Assembly (NCBI GenBank): GCA_016271365.2
Contig: CM057459.1
Span: forward strand, 492,665,501 to 492,729,500
Reading direction: 5' to 3'
Source: Neoceratodus forsteri
Lineage: Eukaryota; Chordata; Ceratodontiformes; Ceratodontidae
DNA length: 64,000 nt
Positions 35,871 to 46,296 of the stretch are shown piece after piece; positions within the stretch are counted from its first letter, which is position 1; each line of letters starts with the position of its first letter. The notes below the pieces were generated by a model. That model did not search any database and was not told where the DNA came from. It saw nothing but the letters and a program-made list of their open reading frames with translations. The position numbers and the translations under genes are program-made.

Positions 35871-37973
35871 TGATTTAGCCAGAGGGGTTTGAGTTAGGAT
35901 GGCCAAAGTCTTCACTGTGGTCATTTCGTGCACCCCTTGACCACTGACTCATTTTTTGAAGCTCTCCTTGAAGCCGGTTCACCACTTTCTCTAAGTCCTT
36001 CTGAGACCGGCATTCCATCTTCATATGGCCATCCTTGCCACAATTGTGACAAATGACAGACTCTCAGGGCATCCTTGGGGAAAACATAGCAGGGGATGCT
36101 AGAGCATCGACAGGAGATTGTGATCCAACTTCTGCTGGTAGTGTACAATGTCTCAAAAGTTCCTTTAGGGTGGTAGTCAATTCCTTGAGCTCAGCTGAGA
36201 GGCCACCCTCAGTAGAGGATGCCTGAGGGTGCACCCCCACCCCCATAACAGTCACGTCCTGACAGGGACCAGAGTCTCTGTCAGCAGGGGATACCTCAGC
36301 GAACACACCAGGTTGTACTTTTCTGACTTCCTTCAGCAACTCCTCCCCCCACCATTTAGCCCACTGCAGGATACTCGTAGTGGTCTCCATTTTGGAAGGG
36401 CCTTCCGGTGCCATGATCACTTGGGCTGCACTCACCCCATAATAACAATCTCCCTCTTCGGCTTCTACCTCCCGGAGTTCTTTTATTTATTTTATTTATT
36501 TATTTAGTTTTTGTTGACCGGGTAAGTGCACTAGACAAATCCTGCCTATTTTCAGGCATGACCCAGGGGAGGGGGAGACAGATGAATGCCAACTGACATT
36601 GAGTCAGATTAAGCTGTTGGTGGTATTTTTAGTGAATGAGGGAAATTTGGCCAGGACACCGTGGAAATTTCCCTACTCTTTTCGATAAATGCCATGGGAT
36701 CTTTAACGTTCACCTGAACTACCACCAATCCAGGCAGATGGGACCTCGGTTTAATGTTGCATCCGAAAGATGGCACCTCAGAAGTGCAGCACCCCTCTCA
36801 TGCTGCACTACAGTGTCAGTACTAGGATATTAACCCAAGTGCCAGATGTGGGAACTGAACCCACAGCCCTCTGATCTCCCGGCCTCAGAGGCGAGTGTGC
36901 TACCTACTGAGCCACTAACATGAGACCACAAGATACAGTGGTCAGGTGGGTTACCTCTCCTATCCTGGAGCCTTAACTGGACGATCTGCAGTTTAGAATG
37001 CTTGGCATGTTGCAGTATGTGCCCCAGTTCTCACATGGTTCAAATCATTGGCGGCTACTCCACCTTTCTGGTAAGTTTTCTGCAGAGCTCTTTCTAGGAG
37101 AGTAACATACACAGAGAAACTTTCCCCTTTCATTGTTTGGTACCTTGGAATTTCCACATCTAAGTCTTCCCTGGCTCAATGCTCCCAAAATTGCCTTCAA
37201 GTACAGATAGGTATTTCTGAGCAGATGCATCAGGGTTCGTGGACCTCAAAAATGTAATGGCTTCAAAGGCGGGGCCCCTCAAACTTTCTATGATTCTTTT
37301 CCACTTCTCAGTCTCTGCACACTACCACTCGGGTACCAAGGGGGCAACACAGTCGAGCCAGGTCTCCCAGTCATCCTCCCTCCCCTTGGGGGGTGGGGAT
37401 GGTGCCCGAGAAGATTCTCAGCCTTCGGTAGGAGTCGTGACTAATAACGGGTACAGATATAGGGTCCAGCACTGGCAAGAGCACAGAAGGCAGGGCAGTA
37501 ACAGATGCTGGAGTGGGAGGTGGTGTTGGGGAAGGAACACCCCCAGGTGGCAGGAATAGTTTTTTAAAGTCCTCTATGGTTTTCCCTTCCCCCAGCAACA
37601 ACTTAGCAACTTTCTCCTCAAAAGTCTCAGATAATTGTGAAAGCTCATCCTCCCCAGGGTCTATACTGTCTTTTATTATCACTCTCCAGGCGGCTAGGAC
37701 CCCTTCTGAGACAACAGACAGTGGCACTTTAGAGCTTTCCACGAGGTCACTACACCCTACCAAGGCTATGAAAGTCTGGGCGATCAAATCAGCCTGTTGA
37801 CACACCAGCACAGGAATTTTTAAACATTCAACTTTGGAGAGTGCTCACTCTACAGTATCCTTACTGGTACCCAGGGGAATATCAAGTATAAGCAGAGCAT
37901 TTTAGGGGTTGATCTCCTGCCCAGTACACCACTCCAACAACTGGTGTACAACCATTTCTACTGGGGTAGCCAT
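35871..37973 (-). pseudogene. Gypsy Gag, PNMA-like, with CCHC zinc knuckle
   Basis: Start chosen at the ATG at 37973, 48 nt past the primer site. The opening MATPVEMVVHQLLEWCTG and the following ALLILDIPLGTSKDTVESA resemble the N-terminal domain of vertebrate PNMA proteins, which derive from gypsy Gags. The capsid part has RRLRIFSGTIPTPQGE (about 37430-37385), then KRIIESLRGPAFEAITFLR (about 37295-37240), matching the PNMA capsid pattern. The nucleocapsid knuckle CHNCGKDGHMKMEC (C-x2-C-x4-H-x4-C) lies at 36010-36051. A SINE (36482-36935) is inserted between capsid and knuckle, and there are internal stops. Confidence 0.8.
36482..36935 (-). mobile_element. tRNA-derived SINE, ~455 bp, inserted in gag
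   Basis: On the minus strand it starts near 36930 with GTGGCTCAGTAGGTAGCACA (A-box-like) and has GGGTTCAGTTCCCA (B-box-like) about 50 nt on, together a tRNA-type pol III promoter. A central domain around 36750-36680 carries AACATTAAACCGAGGTCCCA and GAACGTTAAAGATCCCATGG. From memory this central block is shared with SINE-like repeats of many fishes and amphibians. The 3' tail, GCCTGAAAATAGGCAGG then CTTACCCGGTCAACAAAA and (AAATA)n at 36482-36510, matches the 3' end of the LINE at 12372-13799. A clear target-site duplication was not found. Confidence 0.82.
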
Positions 37974-38020
37974 TCATCTTTAACAATAATTCATAATTGT
38001 TGGCCACTAGAAGGCACAAC

Positions 38021-38038
38021 ATCCCAGTGGTGTCTCCA
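38021..38038 (-). promoter_or_regulatory. Primer-binding site, tRNA-Thr-like
   Basis: Three bases after the end of the 5' LTR the minus strand reads TGGAGACACCACTGGGAT. Against the complement of the vertebrate tRNA-Thr(AGT) 3' end as I remember it, 16 of 18 positions match and both differences are G-to-A changes, one within a CpG. This is the site where reverse transcription is primed. Confidence 0.7.
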
Positions 38039-38041
38039 AGA

Positions 38042-38271
38042 TGTAACCCCTAGGTGGTGCTATCCCAAGGGCTACTACCCCTGCCTGCTTGGCTAGTAGC
38101 AGGTTAAGGGGGATGAGTAATGAAATGGGTGCCTCCACCCAGAGGTCAGGGCCATTAATGGTCAAGCTAACCTGGGCACAGCCCTCCGGGACACTGTAAC
38201 CCCAATCTTTCCCTTCCAGTGGCCTGAACAATATACAATAATTACTTTCACAATGACCCTTATTCACCATA
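38042..38271 (-). repeat. 5' LTR remnant of the gypsy element
   Basis: Corresponds to the last ~230 bp of the solo LTR (about 11383-11611), ending GGGGTTACA next to the primer site. The missing first ~1,750 bp is replaced by a second gypsy RT/RNase H fragment beginning at 38272. Confidence 0.85.
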
Positions 38272-38846
38272 ATCATAGGTTGATAAAGCAGAGAGCCACC
38301 GGTGCCCAGTGGCGTCCAACTTAGCTGAAGTCTGTACACAGGTTAACGGGTTATTGTCGGTATTCACCAATATCTTTGTCCCATAGAGATACTCATGAAA
38401 CTAGACAACAATGGCCTATTTTAGGGCAAGGAACTCCAGCTTGTGCACAGGATAGTTTCGTTCTCACGGCGTCAAGCTCCTGCTAGCAAAATCCACTGGT
38501 CTCAAACCATCTTCATGGTCTTGATACAGCACAGCTTCCTCTAGGCCCTGCAGATTAGCATCCGTATGCAGCATATAGGGCTTGGTAGGGTCAGCATAGG
38601 GGAGGATGGGGGCGTGAGCTGGTATATGACTTCGTGGAAGGCTGCTTCACATTCAGTTGTCCAGCAGGGCCTAAAAGGATCACTTGTTCGGAAGTGTACT
38701 TTCTCGGGTTCTTTGATAGCCCCTTTCTTTGTATTTATGGTTGGTATTGGGGTAACCCTGGGTGAGATTCAGGAGCAGGTGAATCACCTTGGAATAGTCT
38801 TTTATGAACCTGCGGTAGTAACCACAGAACCCCAGGAACCCCAGAA
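38272..38846 (-). mobile_element. Second gypsy RNase H/RT fragment fused to the 5' LTR stump
   Basis: About 575 bp closely similar to about 33608-34170 of the same window and in the same orientation. It starts with AATCATAGGTTGATAAAGCA, shared with 33608, and carries GTTAACGGGTTATTGTCGG and GGTGAATCACCTTGGAATAG. It ends near 38840 where the hammerhead repeat starts. Point differences from the main copy show that it is a separate or old copy, not an assembly echo of identical sequence. Confidence 0.85.
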
Positions 38847-39121
38847 CACCATGCATTTCTGCTTAAAGTTGAACCAGCATAATATTCTGTGGTGATTTGC
38901 ATATGCAACCCATGATGCTTTGCATTGTGGGGGCATGTGTGATTCTGTATTTCTTTGAAACTTGGTTTCCCAGCCAAATGCCCTTTGGGGTAACCATTGC
39001 CTCAGTGCTTGCACGCAGAGGTTCTTTGTCTTTTAAATTATTTTTTGTTTTAATTGGGTTCACCACAACATAACCCAGATAGACCATCTTAGGGTAGCTG
39101 GTTAATTCCACTGGGGTGTAA

Positions 39122-39181
39122 AACAGATGAGGCATACTGATGAGTCCTGGTAGGATGAAACACGTGTCTATGTTTTCTGTT
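39122..39181 (+). ncRNA. Hammerhead ribozyme, type I, copy 1 (core intact)
   Basis: Self-cleaving RNA motif. CTGATGA (39137-39143) and GAAA (39157-39160) form the conserved core, separated by stem II with arms GTCC and GGAT around TGGTA (one closing G-U pair). ACAC and GTGT (39160-39167) form a loopless stem III, followed by C at 39168, so the predicted cut is between 39168 and 39169. Stem I pairs CATA with TATG next to the core, then AACAGA (39122-39127) with TCTGTT (39176-39181) across an internal loop. Such a loopless stem III usually needs two hammerheads in tandem for good activity, which is the layout here. Confidence 0.82.
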
Positions 39182-39501
39182 GGCACCCTTTGCAAACTGT
39201 GTGAGAGGCATTATGGCACCATGCATTTCTGCTTAAAGTTGAACCAGCATAATATTCTGTGGTGATTTGCATATGCAGTCCATATGCAGTCCATGATGCT
39301 TTGCATTGTGGGGGCATGTTTGATTTTGTATTTCTTTGAAACTTGGCTTCTCGGCCAAATGCCTTTGGACTAACCATTGCCTCAGTGCTTGCACACAGAG
39401 GTTCTTTGTCTTTTAAATTGTTTTTTGTTATAATTGGTTTTACCAGAACATAACCCAGATAGACCATCTTAGGGTAGCTGGTTCATTCCACTGGGGTGTC
39501 A

Positions 39502-39561
39502 AACAGATGAGGCATACTGATGAGTGCTGGTAGGACAAAACACGTGTCAATGTTTTCTGTT
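39502..39561 (+). ncRNA. Hammerhead ribozyme, copy 2 (decayed)
   Basis: Same architecture 380 bp downstream: CTGATGA at 39517-39523, stem III ACACGTGT, C17 at 39548, and outer stem I AACAGA/TCTGTT kept. But the GAAA box reads AAAA (39537-39540), changing the catalytic G12. Stem II has a G-G mismatch, and the first stem I pair is A-A. I expect it to be inactive. Confidence 0.75.
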
Positions 39562-40149
39562 GGCACCCTTTGCAAACTGTGTGAGAGGCCTTTCGGCACC
39601 ATGTATTTCTGCTTAAAGTTGAACCAGCATAATATTTTGTGGTGATTTGATTATGCAGCCCATGATGCTTTACATTGTGGGAGCATGTGTGATTTTGTAC
39701 TTAATTATACTGCTGACTTCCTTCATTTTTAGCCAGCACCAACTGCTGTGGGACTGATTCTTAGCCCTTTTTATTTTAAACTGTCTTTAATTATACTGCT
39801 CATTTCACTCGTTTTTAGCCTATTGTGTCACAGCTATTTAATTTACTTTACTAGACTCAACCAGCCCTGTTAAAATAATAATCTGTACTGGTTTTCTGTT
39901 TGTGCCAGTGATTGTAATGTGTTCTGCTTGCTTCTCCATATCTCTGTCTCTCACTCTCTTTCTCCCTGGCTAAACCTCGCTCTGCTCTTGTCTCTTCTCC
40001 CCAGCCCACCTGTCAGTATTTGTAATCCCCTGGTTCCTGCTAAATCTGCTTTCTGATCTGATCTCCTCCGTAAATGCCAATTTCTTTTGTCTATCTAATC
40101 CCTCCCCTGGCTTTCTGATTATTTATACCTGCCTTCCCTTCACCCAAGG

Positions 40150-43100
40150 TTAACCAAGCCCTACTGGGTTCCTGCTGTATGCTGTCCGAGTGTTGTCATC
40201 CTCCCATAGCAAGCCACCACCACTGATCTATCCCACAAGCCATAACAGAGAAGGACCTCTGGTGAGTTAAACTCCTCTAGGACGCCGCCAAAACCAGAGA
40301 AGTTCTGCCAGGAGCCCCACTGCTCCTGTCAGCAAATCAGCTAGTGAACGCCTGGCAAACCCACACTACTGGGCTCCCGCTGGATGCAGTGTGAGTGGCG
40401 GCATCCTCCCACAGCAAGCTGCCATTGTGGATCTATCCCCCCAAGCCATATGAGAGAAGAACCGCTGGAGAGCTAAACTATTCTAGGAAGCCACCGAAAC
40501 TGGAGAAATTCTGCATGGAGCCCCGGTACTGCTGTTGGCAAATCAGCCAGTGAATGCCCGGCTAACCCAGCCATACTGGGCTCCCACTGGATGCTGAGCA
40601 AGTGGCAGCATCCACCCACAGCAATCCACCACCGCTGATCTACCCCTCGAGCCTTACCAGCGAAGGACCGCTGGAGAACTAAACTCCTCTAGGAAGCCAC
40701 TGAAACAGGAAAAATTCTACAGGGAGTCCCACTGCTTCTATCGGCAAATCTGGCAATAAACGCCCGGCTAACCCAGACTTACTGGGCTCCCACTGGATGC
40801 TGTGCAAGCAGCGGCATCCTCCCAAAGTAAGCCACTGCCACTGATCTACCCCATCGAGGGTACAAGAGAAGGACTGCAGGAGGCTAAACTCCTCTAAAGC
40901 CACTGAAACAGGAGAAATTCTAATGGGAGCCTCACTTCTCCAGTTGGCAAATCAGCACGTGAATGCCTGGTAAGAGTCTGGAGCTAAGCACAGTGTTAAT
41001 TTTAAAAAAGCGATTGGAGCCATTTTTCAAACTGCCACTACTGTTGCAAAATCGCAGTTGCAAGTACTAAACTACTGGTGCCATTTTCGAACGCTCACTA
41101 CAGGTCCTAACCCTGCACACTGCTCGGCTACTGCTGAAGCTGCGCTGCCAACTCCAACTACTGTGGGACTGATTTTTAGCCCTTTTTATTTTCAACTGTC
41201 CCTAATTACACTGCTGACTCCCCTCGTTTTTAGCCAGCACCAATTACTGTGGGACTGATTCTTAGCCCTTTTTATTTTAAACTGTCTTTAATTATACTGT
41301 TGATTTCCCTCATTTTTAGCTATTGTGTTACAGTTATTTAATTTGCTTTACTAGACTGAACTAGCCCTGTTAAAATAATAATCTGTACTTGTTTTCTGTT
41401 TGTGCCAGCAATTGTATTGAGCTCTGCTTGCTTCTCCATATCTCTGTCTCTCTCTCTCTCTTTCTTCCTGGCTAAACCTCGCTCTGCTCTTGTCTCTTCT
41501 CCCCAGCCTGCCTGTCAGTATCTGTAATCCCCTGGTTCCTGCTAAATCTGCTTTTTGATCTAATCTCCTCCCAAAACACCCATTTCTTTTGTCTATCTAA
41601 TCCCTCCCCTGGCTTTCTGATTATTTATACCTGCCCTCCCTTCACCTAAGGCTAACCGAGCCCTACTGGGCTACCTCTGGATGCTGTGCGAGCGTTGTCA
41701 TCCTCCCACAGCAAGACGTCGCCACTGATCTATCCCATGAGCTATACCAGAGAAGGACCACTGGTGAGTTAAACTCCTCAAGGACGCCGCCAAAACTGGA
41801 GAAGTTCTGCCGGGAGCCCTGCTGCTCCTGTCGGCAAATCAGCCAGTGAACGCCTGGCAAACCCACCCTACTGGGCTCCCAATGGATGTAGTGTGAGAGG
41901 CGGCATCCTCCCACAGCAAGCTGCCGCTGCTGATCTACCCCCCCAGCCATATGAGAGAAGAACCCCTGGAGACTAAACTATTCTAGGAAGCCGCTGAAAC
42001 TGGAGAAATTCTGCATGGAGCCCTACTGCTGCTGTCGGCAAATCAGCCAGTGAATGTCCGACTAACCCAGCCATACTGGGCTCCCACTGGATGCTGTGCG
42101 ACCGGCGGCATCCACCCACAGCAATCCACTGCCGCTGATCTACCCCTCGAGCCTTACCAGTGAAGGACTGCTGGAGAACTAAACTCCTCTAGGAAGCCAC
42201 TGAAACAGGAAAAATTCTACAGGGAGCCCCACTGCTTCTATCGGCAAATCTGGCAATAAACGCCCGGCTAACCCAGACTTACTGGGCTCCCACTGGATGC
42301 TGTGCAAGCAGCGGCATCCTCCCAAAGTAAGCCACTGCCACTGATCTACCCCATCGAGGAGTACAAGAGAAGGACTGCAGGAGAGCTAAACTCCTCTAAG
42401 AAGCCACTGAAACAGGAGAAATTCTAATGGGAGCCTCACTTCTCCAGTTGGCAAATCAGCACGTGAATGCCTGGTAAGAGTCTGGAGAAGCACAGTGTTA
42501 ATTAAAAAAAAACGATTGGAGCCATTTTTCAAACTGCCACTACTGTTGCAAAATCGCAGTTGCAAGTACTAAACTACTGGTGCCATTTTCGAACGCTCAC
42601 TACAGGTCCTAACCCTGCACACTGCTCGGCTACTACTGAAGCTGCGCTGCCAACTCCAACTACTGTGGGACTGATTTTTAGCCCTTTTTATTTTCAACTG
42701 TCCCTAATTACACTGCTGACTCCCCTCGTTTTTAGCCAGCACCAACTACTGTGGGACTGATTCCTAGCCCTTATTATTTTAAACTGTCTTTAATTATACT
42801 GTTGATTTCCCCTTGTTTTTAGCTATTGTGTTACAGTTATTAAATTTGCTTTACTAGACTGAACCAGCCCTGTTAAAATAATAATCTGTACTTGTTTTCT
42901 GTTTGTGCCAGCGATTGTATTGAGCTCTGCTTGCTTCTCCATATCTCTGTCTCTCTCTCTCTTTCTTCCCGGCGAAACCTCGCTCTGCTCTTGTCTCTTC
43001 TCCCCAGCCTGCCTGTCAGTATCTGTAATCCCCTGGTTCCTGCTAGATCTGCTTTTTGATCTAATCTCCTCCCAAAACATCCATTTCTTTTGTCTATCTA

Positions 43101-44594
43101 ATCCCTCCCCTGGCTTTCTGATTATTTATACCTGCCCTCCCTTCGCCTAAGGCTAACCGAGCCCTACTGGGCTACCTCTGGATGTTGTGCGAGCGTTGTC
43201 ATCCTCCCACAGCAAGACATCACCACTGATCTATCCCATGAGCTATACCAGAGAAGGACCACTGGTGAGTTACACTCCTCAAGGACGCCGCCAAAACCGG
43301 AGAAGTTCTGCCGGGAGCCCCAATGGATGTAGTGTGAGCGGCGGCATCCTCCCACAGCAAGCTGCTGCTGCTGATCTACCCCCCCAGCCATATGAGAGAA
43401 GAACCCCTGGAGACTAAACTATTCTAGGAAGCCGCTGAAACTGGAGAAATTCTGCATGGAGCCCTGCTGCTTCTGTCTGCAAATCAGCCAGTGAATGTCC
43501 GGCTAACCCAGCCATACTGGGCTCCCGCTGGATGCTGTGCGAGTGGCGGCATCCACCTACAGCAAGCCACCACCGCTGATCAACCCCTTGAGCCTTACCA
43601 GCGAAGGGCCACTGGAGAGCTAAACTCCTCTTGGAAGACACTGAAACAGGAAAATTTCTGCAGGGAGCCCCACTGCTTCTGTCGGCAAATCAGGCAATAA
43701 ACATCCTGCTAACCCAGACTTACTGGTTGCTGTGCAAGCGACGGCATTCTCCCACAGCAAGCCGCTGCCACTGATCTACCCCCCTCCCCACCGAGGAGTA
43801 CAAGAGAAGGACTGTGGGAGAGCTAAACTCCTCTAGGAAGCCGCTGAAACAGGAGAAATTATACTGGGAGCCTCGCTTCTCCTGTTGGCAAATGAGCAAG
43901 TGAACACCCGGTAAGAGAGTCTGGAGAAGCACAGTGCTCATTTAAAAAAAAAACCATTGGAGCCATTTTTCAAACTGCCACTACTGTTGCAGTACCACAG
44001 TTGCAAGTATTAAACTACTGGTGCCATTTTCGAACATTTACTACAAGTATTAACCCTGTGCACTGCTCGGCTACTGCTGAAGCTGCGCTACCAGCTCCAG
44101 CTACTGTGGGACTGATTTTTAGCCCTTTTTATTTTCAACTGTCCTTAATTATACTGCTGACTCCCCTCAATTTTAGCCAGCGCCAGCTACTGTGGGACTG
44201 ATTCTTTGCCCTTTTTATTTTAAACTGCCTTTAATTATACTGCTGATTTCCCTTGTTTTTAGCCTATTGTGTTACAGCTAGTTAATTTAATTTACTACAG
44301 TGAACCAGCCCTGTTAGAGTAATAATCTGTACTGATTTTCTGTTTATGCCAGTGATTGTATTGTGCTCTGCCTGCTTCTCCATATCTCTGTCTCTCTGTC
44401 TCTCTCTCTCTCTCTCTCTCCCCCTGGCTAAACCTCGCTCTGCTCTTGTCTCTTCTCCCCAGCTCTCCTGTCAGTATCTGTCATCCCCTGGTTCCTCCTA
44501 AATCTGCTTTCTTATCTGATCTTCTCCCTAAACACCCATTTCTTTTGTCTATCTAATCTCTCCCCTGGCTTTCTGATTATTTATACCTGCCCTT
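40150..44594 (+). repeat. Three ~1.5-kb higher-order units inside R
   Basis: Supra-units (A array plus B spacer) start at about 40150, 41648 and 43151. The 40560-41640 part of the first unit and the corresponding 42060-43140 part of the second are nearly identical, including TTGCAAAATCGCAGTTGCAA in both. Units two and three share CTGATCTATCCCATGAGCTA. The third unit lacks about 60 bp near 43320. This is a young tandem duplication by unequal exchange. Confidence 0.88.
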
Positions 44595-45340
44595 CACCGA
44601 AGGCTAACCCAGCCCTACTGGTCTCCCGCTGGATGCAGTGCTAGCGTTGCCATCCTCCCACAGCAAGCAGCCACCACTGATCTACCCCGACGAGCCATAC
44701 CAGGAAGGGACTGCTGGAGTTATAAACTCATCTAGGAAGCCGTCAAACAGAAGAAGTCGCAGGGAGCCCACTTGGATTCCACCAATAGCAAATCAGCCAG
44801 TGAATGCACTATAAGAGAGTCTGGAGACGTGCAGAACTCATTTTTAGAAAAACTGTTGGGGCTTTTTTTGAAACTGCTCCTACTGTTGCAGTATCACAGT
44901 TACAAGTACTAAACTATTGGCAACATTTTTGAATATTCACTACAGGTCCTAAACCTACGTACTGCTCGGCTACTACTGAAGCTCCGCTGCCAGCTCTAAC
45001 TACTGTGGGACTGATTCTTAGCCGTTTTTATTTTAAACTGTCTTTAATTATACTACTGATTTCCCTCATTTTTAGCCTATTGTGTTACAGCTATTTAATT
45101 TAATTTACTACAGTGAACCAACCCTGTTAGAGTAATAATCTGTATTGGTTTTCTGTTGTGCCAGTGACTGTATTTTGCTCTGCCTGCTTCTTGCTATTTC
45201 TTTCTCTCTCTCTCTCTCTCGCTCCCTCTCTCTCTTTCTCTCTCCCAACTAAACCTCGCTCTGCTATTCCCTCTTCTTCCAAGCCCGCCTGTCTGTATCT
45301 GTAATCCCCTGGTTCCTCCTAAATCTGCTTTCTGATCTGA

Positions 45341-45343
45341 TCT
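45341..45343 (+). repeat. Left 3-bp target-site duplication of the CACTA element
   Basis: TCT directly before the CACTACTGCA end, matched by TCT at 59415-59417. The uninterrupted R consensus at this place reads GATCTCCTCCCTAAA, so the join GATCT...TCTCTTCCCTAAA is exactly one TCT longer. Confidence 0.78.
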
Positions 45344-45368
45344 CACTACTGCATGGAACGCCATTAAA
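45344..45368 (+). repeat. Left terminal inverted repeat of the CACTA element
   Basis: Starts CACTACTGCATGGAACGCC. It matches the reverse complement of 59390-59414 at 22 of 25 positions, differing at positions 12, 16 and 17. Confidence 0.82.
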
Positions 45369-46080
45369 GTGGCATTAAAAACCTCATTACGAATCCATTA
45401 CATTTTCCATTAAATTTCCCCATTAAATTTCCATTAATCGGTACATAAATAATGGCCAAATTAACAACGTGATTTGTGTGAAAGCATTAAAATCCCACAA
45501 AATTTAATGGGTTTTTCATGTAGTTGCATGTCATTAAATGTTTAATGGCCATTAGGTTAAGTGTCCATTTAATGGCTACTTAGCCATGAAATAAATGGCC
45601 ACTACTTTTTAAGTGTCATTAATGTAATGGTCTATCAACCATTAATATTTTCTGCCATTAAATTAGTTTAATAGTCTCTTTTAATGGATTTCAACCATTA
45701 ATTTTACTGGCCATTAAAGCAAGATAATGGCCATCAAATGTGCCATTAATCTTACCATTAATATGGCCATTAATTTAATCTGTATTTTGAACGTGTGTAT
45801 TAATGGCCATTAAATCATAGTTAAATATTAATGGCATAATTAATGCTATCCTTCCCATTAAATGATACCCTTAATATCCCATTAATCGGTAAATAAATAA
45901 ATAATGGCACCATTAAATTTTTCTCTCTTTTTTAATGCCAATTTTTCTTTTAATGGTATTGTATCATTTTAATGGTGCCATTAATAACATAATATGTCGT
46001 TACGACCCAGGAATTTTAATGGTCCATTAATTGTAGTGAATTAAACCCTGACTGTTATGCACCATAATTCACCATTAAGT
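45361..46080. repeat. Left subterminal motif field
   Basis: About 720 bp of AT-rich sequence with roughly 18 CCATTAA and 9 TTAATGG motifs, often joined as GGCCATTAA or TTAATGGCC. In plant En/Spm such subterminal motifs are bound by the element's TnpA protein; that role here is inference. Confidence 0.82.
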
Positions 46081-46296
46081 TGGTTTTTGATTGGCTAATT
46101 ACTGTTACAGAAAACACTGATGCAGAGCAGTATCCATCAGCATGCAATTGCCTTGAATATAGAGTCTGGATCTATCTGACAATAACACACTAACTGCATT
46201 TTTAGCTGTTTACATTACAACTTGTAAACCTCAATAGTGCAGATTGCAGTGTGGTTATAGTGTGTTTCAGTCTTTTTGTGTATGGTGTTACATAAA

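Larger units (their letters stand above)
27682..38271 (-). mobile_element. Ty3/gypsy LTR retrotransposon, rearranged and nested
   Basis: Minus-strand element with order 5' LTR remnant, primer site, Gag, protease, reverse transcriptase, RNase H, integrase, polypurine tract, 3' LTR. The 3' LTR lacks its last ~460 bp and the 5' LTR keeps only its last ~230 bp. A CR1 LINE (31417-33280) splits pol between RNase H and integrase, and a SINE (36482-36935) splits gag. Stops and frameshifts run through all domains, so it is inactive. The integrase lies after RNase H, the usual gypsy order, unlike Gmr1 elements where it precedes RT. The whole block sits inside composite repeat R, with roughly 150 bp of R missing at the junction. 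Confidence 0.88.
38847..39697 (+). repeat. Tandem repeat, 370-380-bp unit, with hammerhead ribozymes (retrozyme-like)
   Basis: Three copies of a unit starting ATGCATTTCTGCTTAAAGTT occur at 38851, 39221 and 39601 (ATGTATTT), so the periods are 370 and 380 bp. The third copy stops at 39697 where R resumes. The two full copies each hold a hammerhead motif. The distance between the two predicted cleavage sites is 380 nt (39169-39548). Each unit also has ATTTGCAT and GATGCTTTGCATTGTGGG near its start. No reverse transcriptase is present. Size, tandem layout and a type I hammerhead fit animal retrozymes or the terminal repeats of Penelope-like elements. Confidence 0.85.
39698..45343 (+). repeat. 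Composite repeat R, segment 2
   Basis: Starts within a B spacer (TTAATTATACTGCTGAC) and continues as B spacers (39698-40149, 40975-41647, 42475-43150, 43910-44594, 44812-45343) and A arrays (40150-40974, four units; 41648-42474, four; 43151-43909, about three and a half; 44595-44811, one). It ends at 45343 where the CACTA element inserted. The B sequence resumes at 59415. Confidence 0.9.

Noticed and set aside
38863..39467. Two ~100-residue minus-strand frames in the hammerhead repeat
   Set aside because: They lie opposite the ribozyme strand, have no recognisable domain and differ by frameshift between copies. The repeat is better explained as non-coding.
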